Shown here piece after piece: positions 9,453-16,866 of a DNA stretch of 64,000 nucleotides (the stretch's first letter is position 1; each line of letters opens with the position of its first letter). The notes under the pieces were generated by a model. The model saw nothing but the letters and a program-made list of their open reading frames with translations, was not told where the DNA came from and made no database searches. The DNA is from Bin34 sp965219935. GTDB taxonomy: Bacteria > Chloroflexota > Anaerolineae > Caldilineales > Caldilineaceae. The stretch is taken from the NCBI GenBank assembly GCA_965219935.1, contig CBDCOU010000003.1, positions 2,604,001-2,668,000 of the forward strand, read 5' to 3'. A program made the translations under genes and the position numbers.

Positions 9453-10094
9453 ATGACCTGGTCCGAATACGGCCATCTACTCCTGCGCCACGGGTGGCTC
9501 ATGATGGCAGGAGCATTGGTTTGCGGTGCCTTGGCCTTGGGTCTGGCCACCCTGCAGGAGCCGATCTTTAGGGCACGGATCCGGATCAGCATGATTCCGG
9601 GCGTAATGGACTGGCGCATGCGGGACCTGACGAAGGAACTGGCCCGCAACGCCGTGGCCACCTTTCCGTCGGACGAGCTTCTGGCTGCAGTGCAGGAAGA
9701 AACCGGCCTGCAGACGGATGCAAACAGTCTCAAGGCAGGTTGGGACGACGGGGAACTAATCATTACGATCGAGGCCTTCGCAGGCGACGCGGCCACCGCC
9801 GGAACCCTGGCCCGGACAGCCGCAACCGAATTCCACAGCCAGCGAACCCTGCAGTTCACGGAACAGGACTTCATCGAGTTCATCGAGTTTGAAATCCGCA
9901 ACCGGGAACCCGAACTGCAACAAATCGCACCCAATGTGATAACCAACATGCTGGCCGGATTGTTCGTCGGATTCGCCGCTGGCCTGGCTCTGGTCCTGAT
10001 TCTGCACTGGCGCGACGAGGAGTGGCTGCTCACCCGGCAGGCAATCGAGAAGTCGGTGCCGCAGCCCGTCCTGGGCAGCATCCGGTCGAACTGA
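9453..10094 (+). CDS. Wzz-like polysaccharide co-polymerase (chain-length determinant type)
   Basis: A 213-residue protein with the layout of polysaccharide co-polymerases: a short cytoplasmic start, TM1 (about 12-33), an extracytoplasmic region with 'ELLAAVQEETGL' and coiled-coil-prone helices, and TM2 (about 168-187) followed by a short basic tail ending 'VLGSIRSN'. Such proteins set glycan chain length with a Wzx/Wzy system and work with a cytoplasmic BY-kinase, usually encoded next, as it seems to be here 16 bases downstream. It is shorter than typical Wzz proteins (about 300 residues), so the periplasmic domain is reduced. First gene of a five-gene, tightly packed operon. Confidence 0.6.
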   Translation: MTWSEYGHLLLRHGWLMMAGALVCGALALGLATLQEPIFRARIRISMIPGVMDWRMRDLTKELARNAVATFPSDELLAAVQEETGLQTDANSLKAGWDDGELIITIEAFAGDAATAGTLARTAATEFHSQRTLQFTEQDFIEFIEFEIRNREPELQQIAPNVITNMLAGLFVGFAAGLALVLILHWRDEEWLLTRQAIEKSVPQPVLGSIRSN

Positions 10095-10110
10095 TCACAT
10101 TCGACGACCC

Positions 10111-10734
10111 GTGAACACCAAGCCCGGCTCTCGCCAACAGGGCGCTCAGGAACAGATGGCCCGCGAATTGCGGACCTTGCGCACCAGCATCGAACTGGCC
10201 TGCCACAAGTCGGCCCGCTCCGTGGTGCTGCTCTCCCCGGACAATTCGGTACCGACCGCGGACGCAGTGTGGAACCTGGGTCTTGCCTTTCGGGACAACG
10301 CCTCGCCGATCCTGTTGGTGGACACCGACATGGCGGATCCCGGCCTGCATCTCAAGACGAATCTGGACTTGACCCCCGGCCTCAGGCAATGGCTCGAACA
10401 GAAAGGGCAACCCGATTTGGCTCCGGCCACGGCACGCGAGCACGGTCTTCTGGTCCTGGCGGCCGGATGCAGCAACGAGGACCCCCTGCAATGGTTGAAC
10501 ACGGGATCCATCGGCTGGTTCGCACCTGCCCTGATGGCCTGTGCAGAGCGCGTGATTTGGCGCACGCCGCCGCTTGACCAATCACCCGTGGGCATACTTC
10601 TGGCCGGATCCGCGGACGCGGTCCTGATGGCCGTCCGTCCCGGCCGCACCCGCCGCAGCCGCGTGCATCGGGCGCGGCGGACCCTGGCCCAGGCCGGGAT
10701 CACGGCCACTGGCACGATCCTGGTTGAGAGTTGA
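10111..10734 (+). CDS. CpsD/BY-kinase-like protein lacking Walker motifs
   Basis: A 207-residue protein aligned by eye with bacterial tyrosine kinases of the CpsD/CapB/Wzc-C type: 'ELRTLRTSIELA' near the N-terminus, the Walker A' like 'ILLVDTDMADPGLH', the GLRQWL segment, and a TPPLDQSP segment near residue 155. The Walker A position, normally GEGKST, reads 'SPDNSVPTADAV' with no Lys or Gly-rich loop. The Walker B Asp before TPP is replaced (WRTPP), and there is no Tyr-rich tail. It is probably a catalytically dead partner of the Wzz-like protein. The listed start is GTG; the ATG at 10156, preceded by AGGA, is a credible alternative. Confidence 0.6.
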   Translation: MNTKPGSRQQGAQEQMARELRTLRTSIELACHKSARSVVLLSPDNSVPTADAVWNLGLAFRDNASPILLVDTDMADPGLHLKTNLDLTPGLRQWLEQKGQPDLAPATAREHGLLVLAAGCSNEDPLQWLNTGSIGWFAPALMACAERVIWRTPPLDQSPVGILLAGSADAVLMAVRPGRTRRSRVHRARRTLAQAGITATGTILVES

Positions 10735-11504
10735 GGCCGGTTCCCGTGGCCACCCGATACATTCGGTCGGTGCCTTCACTGGCCGCACACATCCGCAACG
10801 TACAGCGCGAACGGGTATACGACAGCAGTTCGCTGGCCTGTCCGGCGGCTGAACTGGTGCAAACCTATCATCCGTCCAAACTGGACGCGTTGCTCGATGC
10901 CAGGCCGTCCATATCGGTGCTCAACCGCGAGGCCAACACGATGGCACATGTGCTGCGACGCCTCTCCGATCACCTTCAGCGCCTGTCCCACGCCTATGCG
11001 GAGTGGCAGGACTTTGATGCAGGGGCCTATTTCGACCTGTATCCCAAACAGACCGAAGTTCTGGTCGATATGCGCGGAACGGGTCGCATGACCCGCATTA
11101 CCTTTTTCGGCGACCTGATGATCCCCCGGTTCCAGTTGGCGGAACACTACTTCGTAGAGACCTTTGCCCCAAGCTATCGGGCGGCGTTTCCCGTGGGCCG
11201 GGAACCCAACCGGCAGAGCCCGGCCATGCAGCTGTTCCGCGACGAGGTCGAACCGGAAATGGCACGCCGGTGGCAGCACCTGTGTCTGGTGGCTCAGCGT
11301 CTGCTCTGGACACTCAAGAACGAGTTGGACTACCTTGTGGTCACCGACGGCGAGGAGGAGATGTTCAACTGGCGCCCGTCCTGGCACACACCGGGCTGCC
11401 CGGAACTGGTGTCCGGCCTCCTGCCGGCCTGGGAAACGCTGACCACGTTCACGATGGCCGTGCAGTGTGCACCGGCGTCCCGGGAACTGTACGAAGGAGT
11501 GTGA
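10731..11504 (+). CDS. Uncharacterised protein of the polysaccharide operon
   Basis: A 257-residue soluble protein with no family I recognise. It has no signal peptide or membrane segment; aromatic and charged residues are common (for example 'EWQDFDAGAYFDLYPKQTEV' and 'EEEMFNWRPSWHTPGCPE'). The TTG start overlaps the preceding TGA stop; GTG at 10746 is an alternative. Its stop overlaps the region immediately before the dehydratase start, so translation is probably coupled. Its position between a CpsD-like protein and a nucleotide-sugar enzyme suggests a role in surface glycan synthesis, but that is context only. Confidence 0.7.
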   Translation: MRPVPVATRYIRSVPSLAAHIRNVQRERVYDSSSLACPAAELVQTYHPSKLDALLDARPSISVLNREANTMAHVLRRLSDHLQRLSHAYAEWQDFDAGAYFDLYPKQTEVLVDMRGTGRMTRITFFGDLMIPRFQLAEHYFVETFAPSYRAAFPVGREPNRQSPAMQLFRDEVEPEMARRWQHLCLVAQRLLWTLKNELDYLVVTDGEEEMFNWRPSWHTPGCPELVSGLLPAWETLTTFTMAVQCAPASRELYEGV

Positions 11505-11505
11505 T

Positions 11506-12537
11506 GTGACACGATACCTGGTCACCGGCGGAGCCGGCTTCATCGGCTGCAACTATGTTCGCTTTCTACTGTCCGGGTATCCGAATGCCAAGGTCACGGT
11601 CTACGACAAGCTCACCTATTCCGGCCGCGTGGAGAATCTGGAGGAGCCGCTGGCACGGTTCAAGGACCGATGCGAACTCGTGGTCGGTGACATATGCGAC
11701 AGCGCCGCCGTTGGGAGGGCCCTGCAGGCGGCCCAACCCGACATCGTGGTCAACTTTGCCGCGGAGACCCATGTGGACCGCAGCATCGCGGATCCGGACA
11801 CGTTTGTCCGCACCGATGTCAACGGCACGGCCGTCCTGCTGCGACAGGCCAGCGACCAGGGCGTGGCCAGGTACCATCAGGTCAGCACGGACGAGGTGTA
11901 CGGTCCCGTGCCCGTATCACAGCGCAGTTCCGAAGGCGATGTTCTGAATCCCAGCAGCCCCTATTCCGCCAGCAAGGCCGCCGGCGATCTGATGGCGTTG
12001 GCCTGGCATCAAACCTACGGTTTGCCGGTCACCCTTTCCAGGGGCGCGAACTGCGTCGGCGCCTACCAGTATCCGGAAAAGGTAGTGCCGTTGTTTGCCA
12101 CCAACGCCTTGCTCGATCTCCCCCTTCCGGTCTATGGGGACGGCAAGCAGCGGCGGGACTACCAGCATGTCCTCGACCACTGTGCAGGCATACAGGCGGT
12201 TCTGGACCACGGGCAGCCGGGCGAGATCTACAACATCGGGACGGGCACGGAGATCACGAACCTGGAGATGGTGCGCATCCTGCTTGAGACCCTGGACAAG
12301 CCCCGTTCCCTAATCCGGCATGTGCAGGACCGGCCGGGCCACGATCGGCGCTACGGCCTGGACATCTCCAAGATGCTGGACCTGGGTTGGAGTCCGGCCA
12401 TGTCGGTGGAGGAAAGCATCACCGCGGCCGTCTGCTGGTACCGCGACAACCGCGCATGGTGGGAGCCGGTGCGCGCCGGCGAATTCCAGGACTACTACGC
12501 CCGGCAGTACGCGGGACGTCCGGAACATGTACGCTGA
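11506..12537 (+). CDS. rfbB: dTDP-glucose 4,6-dehydratase
   Basis: A 343-residue short-chain dehydrogenase/reductase that converts dTDP-glucose to dTDP-4-keto-6-deoxyglucose, the entry to dTDP-rhamnose and other deoxysugars. The NAD-binding loop GGAGFIG is at residues 8-14. 'FAAETHVDRSI', the 'STDEVYGPV' strand and the catalytic 'YSASKAAGD' (Tyr-x3-Lys) are in place, followed by 'GDGKQRRDY' and 'RPGHDRRYGLD' of the substrate domain. The GTG at 11506 has an AGGAG site 6-10 bases upstream. The next gene overlaps the stop by 11 bases. The other rml genes are not in this window. Confidence 0.93.
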   Translation: MTRYLVTGGAGFIGCNYVRFLLSGYPNAKVTVYDKLTYSGRVENLEEPLARFKDRCELVVGDICDSAAVGRALQAAQPDIVVNFAAETHVDRSIADPDTFVRTDVNGTAVLLRQASDQGVARYHQVSTDEVYGPVPVSQRSSEGDVLNPSSPYSASKAAGDLMALAWHQTYGLPVTLSRGANCVGAYQYPEKVVPLFATNALLDLPLPVYGDGKQRRDYQHVLDHCAGIQAVLDHGQPGEIYNIGTGTEITNLEMVRILLETLDKPRSLIRHVQDRPGHDRRYGLDISKMLDLGWSPAMSVEESITAAVCWYRDNRAWWEPVRAGEFQDYYARQYAGRPEHVR

Positions 12538-13492
12538 ACCCGGTGCAAGGCTGCACAGTCCCGATACCGCTGCCGCCCGACCTGTCTGCGCCAAGGACCT
12601 CGCTGAACTCTTTAGCGGGCACCATCATTACATCCGGGACTTCCCGCCGGAGGCGTTGGCCAACCCTCCGTCCAACTGGAGCATACTGACGCAGCGCGAT
12701 GCGGCCCAACGCGTCGCAGGGGCCGCGGTCCTGGAAATCGAAGACCGGCCGCCAACCCTTCCTTCTTGTGTGCCCAGCCGGATTACGGGGCGAGGCATCG
12801 CGGTGCGAGGCGAAACGGGCATCCGGGCTGCCGCAACGCACTTGCTCCAGCAGGTTATGTCGGACCTGGACAGACAGTGGCCGGATCGCCTCTTCCACCT
12901 TTCTTCCCGTTACCGGTGGCTCGTTGACGGTGCGCTGGCCACCGGATTCCGCAGGCTGGACACCATGGCCTACCTGGAGCATCGCCTGCACCGGATGACC
13001 AGCCTGGAGCCGAAGCACACGCTGCGTCCGGCCCAACTCGAAGACCTGCCGCAACTGGCGGCGATCGATGCCCGCGCCTTCCCCAATTTCTGGCACATGG
13101 GCGCGCAGCGCCTCAACCAACTCTCCCAATCGAAATCGGCCCGTCTCCTGATGGCCGACGCAGACGGACAGGCGGCCGGCTTCATCCTGACGGAAACCGT
13201 CCTGCAGGACGGCCGCGCCCAGGGCTTCGTAGTCCGCGTATGCGTGGATCCGGCCCTGCACCGGAAGGGTGTGGGAACGTCCCTAATGGCCGGTGCCGTC
13301 AACGCCATGCACAGTGCCGGCATGACCCGGGTGAGTCTCAATGCCCTGCTCAGCAATGAGGACACGCTGGCCTTTTACCGGCACCTGGGATTTGTGGCAC
13401 AACTCCGGCACGCGCAGGTACTGGGCACTGTCACCGGCCAACCGCGCACGCCTGCGCCGCGGCGCAGGCGCGGTGTCCTGTCATACCGATAG
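12527..13492 (+). CDS. GNAT-family N-acetyltransferase
   Basis: A 321-residue protein whose C-terminal half (about 165-300) is a GNAT domain. It shows 'LRPAQLEDLPQLAAIDARAF' at the start, then 'VRVCVDPALHRKGVGTSLM', the acetyl-CoA pyrophosphate loop (R/Q-x-x-G-x-G type), and 'NALLSNEDTLAFYRHLGF' at the end. The N-terminal part has no recognised domain. The ATG at 12527 lies inside the end of the dehydratase gene, consistent with translational coupling. In this operon it may acetylate an aminosugar or nucleotide-sugar, but the substrate cannot be read from sequence. Confidence 0.8.
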   Translation: MYAEPGARLHSPDTAAARPVCAKDLAELFSGHHHYIRDFPPEALANPPSNWSILTQRDAAQRVAGAAVLEIEDRPPTLPSCVPSRITGRGIAVRGETGIRAAATHLLQQVMSDLDRQWPDRLFHLSSRYRWLVDGALATGFRRLDTMAYLEHRLHRMTSLEPKHTLRPAQLEDLPQLAAIDARAFPNFWHMGAQRLNQLSQSKSARLLMADADGQAAGFILTETVLQDGRAQGFVVRVCVDPALHRKGVGTSLMAGAVNAMHSAGMTRVSLNALLSNEDTLAFYRHLGFVAQLRHAQVLGTVTGQPRTPAPRRRRGVLSYR

Positions 13493-13525
13493 ACCGCGCG
13501 CAACCGTCGAAGGATTCCCGGCACC

Positions 13526-14530
13526 ATGAAGTCGCCGTCCGCTCTGACCTTGCTGCGCCTGGTGCTGCTGCCGGCCCTGGTGCTCCTGGCGGGGACCGTC
13601 GGCTACATGCTGCTGGAGGGCTGGAGCTGGCTGGACGCAACGTACATGACCGTCATTACCCTGTCCACGGTCGGCTTCGGCGAAGTGCAGGACCTGACCC
13701 GGGAGGGGCGTATCTTCACTGCCCTTCTGATTTTGTCAGGTGTCGGTGCCATTTCCTATGCGTTCACGGTTGGAACACAGGAAATCGTGGCCGGACAGCT
13801 GTCGGGCGCGTGGCGGTCCACCCGCAATCGCAGGAGAATCAATCGCATGCGAGATCACTTTATCGTGGCCGGATATGGTCGGGTCGGATCGTTTGTGGCC
13901 AGCCTGCTGCTTGAACAGAAACAGGCTGTCGTCGTCGTTGACATTGATACCGAGCGCTTAGCGGAGGCGGAAGCGGAGATGGAACAGCTGCGTTTTGTAG
14001 CCGGAAGCGCGGACCATGAAGACGTTCTCAGACAGGCCGGCATCGACAGGGCCGCCGGTATTTGCTTCTGTCTGCCCAACGATGCCGACAACCTGTTGGG
14101 CGTCCTGACCGCCCGTACCTTGAATCCCGACATTTTCATTGCCACGCGTGTGGAGGACGCACTGAACGAGGCCAAGATGGAATTCGCTGGAGCCAACGAG
14201 GTTGTCAGTCCGACTTCGGCCGCAGCCTACTCGATGGCCTTTCGCCTGACCCAGCCGTCGGAGGTTGAGGCCTGGGAGTGGCTTCGGGTCAGCAACCAGG
14301 AGGGCTACGTGCTGGAAACCGTGCAGCTTGGGAACTCGCCCGAGTTTGCGCACCGCACAGTGGGAGACATAGGGTTCCGCGCGCGGCACGGGTTGCGCGT
14401 GCTGCAGATCATGCGGGCAGACCGCACTCTGGTTCCCGACGTAACTGCCGACACCGAGCTTCTGCCCGGCGACAGCATCCTGGTGATGACCAGGCGGGAA
14501 GACTTCACCAAGTTCTGCGCCAAAGTCTAA
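13526..14530 (+). CDS. Two-TM potassium channel with RCK (TrkA-N/TrkA-C) domains
   Basis: A 334-residue MthK/Kch-type channel subunit. TM1 lies at about residues 8-28, the pore helix and selectivity filter TVGFGE at about 48-54, and TM2 at about 62-82. A basic linker leads to an RCK/TrkA-N Rossmann domain starting 'FIVAGYGRVGSFVASLL' (GxGxxG) with acidic 'VVDIDTERL', and then a TrkA-C domain (about 245-334, 'LLPGDSILVMTR'). Tetramers with octameric RCK rings gate K+ flow across the cytoplasmic membrane in response to ligand. The gene starts 34 bases after the acetyltransferase stop and may share its transcript. Confidence 0.92.
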   Translation: MKSPSALTLLRLVLLPALVLLAGTVGYMLLEGWSWLDATYMTVITLSTVGFGEVQDLTREGRIFTALLILSGVGAISYAFTVGTQEIVAGQLSGAWRSTRNRRRINRMRDHFIVAGYGRVGSFVASLLLEQKQAVVVVDIDTERLAEAEAEMEQLRFVAGSADHEDVLRQAGIDRAAGICFCLPNDADNLLGVLTARTLNPDIFIATRVEDALNEAKMEFAGANEVVSPTSAAAYSMAFRLTQPSEVEAWEWLRVSNQEGYVLETVQLGNSPEFAHRTVGDIGFRARHGLRVLQIMRADRTLVPDVTADTELLPGDSILVMTRREDFTKFCAKV

Positions 14531-14950
14531 CCGGCGCGGTGCTTGAGCCTGCGGCTCGGCTAGCCGAGCAGACAGTCGGCCAAGAAGCCCGCGCCTGCCG
14601 GCGTCCGGCAGGCGTGTTGCGGCCATCGCCACCGGGCTCCATCCGGAAGACGATGCAAGCCACAAGGCACATCCGTGACGGCCATCCCGTATGCCGAAGT
14701 TGTGCGGGCCGGTCTCCGACATGGGTTGCGCACCCTGGTAGCGGGTCCGAGCCGCTTGCAGCCCGATGACAACGAATTGCGGACAGGCCAAATCCAGGAT
14801 AAATCAAACATGAAAACCCAAATTATCCTATTCCAAAGATATCAAAGATAAATTGTAAAAACAATTTATCTTTGTTCATGGCCAAACCGTTTCATTCGCG
14901 GTATTCTTTGTCCATCGATCCAACTCCGGCAACCATCAGGGACACGCGAC
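14531..14950 (+). other. Intergenic region between K+ channel and Rpn nuclease
   Basis: About 420 bases with no supported gene. The last 150 bases are clearly AT-richer than the surroundings and contain the perfect hairpin listed separately; the Rpn gene promoter is expected there. Confidence 0.5.
14843..14874. terminator. Perfect 14-bp AT-rich hairpin
   Basis: CAAAGATAAATTGT, loop AAAA, then ACAATTTATCTTTG: a perfect 14-bp stem. It sits 313 bases after the channel stop and 76 bases before the Rpn start, in an AT-rich patch of a GC-rich region. It has no long T-tract on either side. It could be a bidirectional terminator, a regulator site, or a remnant of a mobile element end. Confidence 0.4.
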
Positions 14951-15934
14951 ATGGACGACGAGAAGCCACCCGGCAGGGAACACGATGCCTTGGTGCGCAG
15001 GGCCTTGGAAGATCCGGCGACCGCACAGGCTTGGCTGAAGGCGCGACTGCCGCGGGAGTTGGTCAAGCAGTTGAACCTGTCAACCTTGACAGAACAGCCG
15101 GGAACTTTCGTCGATACCAATCTGAGAAGGTCGGAAACCGACGCGTTGTTCAAGGTCCAACACGAGTCCGGCAAACCCGTGTACGTGTACATACTGGTAG
15201 AACACCAGTCTACGGTGGACCTGTGGCTACCGCTGCGGCTGCACAAGTACCACAACCGCATTTGGGATCGGGAACGCCTACAGCGGCGTTTGAACACACC
15301 GACCCTCAGTCCGATCGTGAGTGCGGTCCTACACCACGGAGACAGGGATTGGACTCCGTCACGTCAATTTGAGGATTTGTACAATGAGGAAGTACGCAGC
15401 TTGCCCGACCTCTGTCGATTCGGCTACATCCTGGTGGAACTGACCGGGATGCAGTTGGAGGAGACCAGAGGGGACGCGTACGCCCGGGCGATGGAAATGC
15501 TGTTGATGGACCATCGTCGCCAGCAGGTTGAGCGACTGTTGCAGTTGTTGCCGCCATTGATTTTGACAATGTGGGCCACGCCTGGCGGCAGAGACAAAAA
15601 ACGGACGCTCATGGCTTACATCGACACAATGTACGGAGGCATAGTGATGAAAGTCCTGACCGCGGAAGTGGAAAAGTACCGGGAGCGATACGGCAGTCAA
15701 GGCATTACCCCCGAGGACGTAACACTGCTGAAGTTCCTGGAGGAGCGATATGCCCGTGAAGGCAAGGAACAGGGCATTCTCCAAGGCCGAATCGCGACCG
15801 TCGAAGACATGTTGGAAAGGGGTGCGTCCTGGGAAACCGTCACACAGCTTACCGGCGTGGACAAGGAGCTCCTGAATCGCCTCCGGGAGGAGCTGGATGG
15901 CATGCAGGAAGGTCGAGGCACGCACGATGCCTGA
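14951..15934 (+). CDS. Rpn-family recombination-promoting nuclease (PD-(D/E)xK, YhgA-like)
   Basis: A 327-residue protein of the Rpn/Transposase_31 family. The N-terminal nuclease part shows 'FVDTNLRRSETDALFKV' followed by 'VYVYILVEHQSTVDLWLPLR', the usual acidic residues and E-x-Q of this PD-(D/E)xK fold, then 'LHKYHNRIWDRE'. The C-terminal half is helical and ends in a recurring 'GRIATVEDMLERGASWETV' segment typical of these proteins. Studied Rpn proteins are DNA endonucleases that raise RecA-independent recombination, and they often occur in variable copies with truncations. Such a truncated paralogue follows at 16169. Confidence 0.85.
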   Translation: MDDEKPPGREHDALVRRALEDPATAQAWLKARLPRELVKQLNLSTLTEQPGTFVDTNLRRSETDALFKVQHESGKPVYVYILVEHQSTVDLWLPLRLHKYHNRIWDRERLQRRLNTPTLSPIVSAVLHHGDRDWTPSRQFEDLYNEEVRSLPDLCRFGYILVELTGMQLEETRGDAYARAMEMLLMDHRRQQVERLLQLLPPLILTMWATPGGRDKKRTLMAYIDTMYGGIVMKVLTAEVEKYRERYGSQGITPEDVTLLKFLEERYAREGKEQGILQGRIATVEDMLERGASWETVTQLTGVDKELLNRLREELDGMQEGRGTHDA

Positions 15935-16168
15935 CATCCTTCGAGAGCATCGCCGTCAGCCCCGGTGTCTCTGGACGGACCATTCTCCAACCGGGATCGG
16001 GAACTGGACCCGCACCGGGTTGGGGAATTGGAAGTTCCCTGGCTGCGCAGTCAACCAGAGGATGGGGACGCTCCCGGTCGGACGATGCCTGCGGGTCGCG
16101 CACTGTGAATGAACGCATGGCATGCCCCCCCAGTTTCAAAGGATCCGGCCCCCTTTATCCACATCTGA

Positions 16169-16594
16169 ATGGTTTGGTCTGCCAACAAGGTTCCTGGTAA
16201 TGGAGACATCTCTCTGCAACCACAGCAAGGCGCGGATGCCGATGGCCCACAACAAATGGAGGCGAAAGTGATGCAATCCCCAACTACGGAAGTGCAAGAG
16301 TACCGAAAGCGGTACGGCAGTCAAGGCATGACCCCCGAGGACGTAACGCTGCTGAAGTTCCTGGAGAAGCGATACGCCCGTGAAAGCAGGGAAAAGGCAT
16401 TTAAGCGGGGATTTGAACAAGGGCTGAAGCAGGGCATGCTCCGAGGTCGGATCGCGACCATTGAGGACATGCTGAAACGAGGCGCGTCCTGGAAGACCAT
16501 CGCACAGTTCACCGGCGTGGACGAGGTCCGACTGCTCTGCCTGCGGAAGGAACTGGTCACCATGCAGAACGACCACAGCGCACACGATCCCTGA
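16169..16594 (+). pseudogene. Truncated Rpn paralogue (C-terminal third)
   Basis: From about 16256 the frame matches the C-terminal third of the preceding Rpn protein: 'YRKRYGSQGMTPEDVTLLKF', then 'GRIATIEDMLKRGASWKTIA'. The nuclease core is absent. The aligned segments remain similar, so this is a tandem duplicate that lost its front. An extra 'KRGFEQGLKQGMLRG' stretch is inserted relative to the full gene. A small helical protein could still be made, but no independent ribosome site is evident. Confidence 0.75.
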
Positions 16595-16758
16595 CAACCT
16601 GCGAACTGGCTGCAACCATTCCAATGCCCGCGTGACAACCCAGAGTGTCTGTCAGGAGCCTGTAAAGGATGCACGATCCTGTTTTCGGGTTCAGGAGATT
16701 CCCGGTTTCGGCGCAGGTCAGGGGACAACGTTCGAATCGCCACTTGGATAACGCACAA

Positions 16759-16788
16759 TGGGACCTGCCAATCGGGTGGCAGGTCCCA
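16759..16788. terminator. Hairpin after the truncated Rpn gene
   Basis: A 12-bp stem (TGGGACCTGCCA with TGGCAGGTCCCA) and a 6-base loop. It lies downstream of the plus-strand Rpn remnant and downstream of the minus-strand FN3 gene, so it may end transcription from both sides. There is no strong T-tract. Confidence 0.5.
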
Positions 16789-16817
16789 AATCTCAATGTA
16801 ATTTCCACTGTTGCCAT

Positions 16818-16855
16818 CCCCCCGGCACCGCCTCCTCATAGGCGGTGCCGGGGGG
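16818..16855 (-). terminator. Strong GC hairpin just after the FN3 gene stop
   Basis: A 15-bp perfect stem (CCCCCCGGCACCGCC with its complement) and an 8-base loop, beginning 12 bases past the stop codon of the minus-strand FN3 gene at 16867. The position fits a terminator or mRNA 3' stabiliser. The following bases are not T-rich. Confidence 0.6.
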
Positions 16856-16866
16856 GGTTGTGGTCC

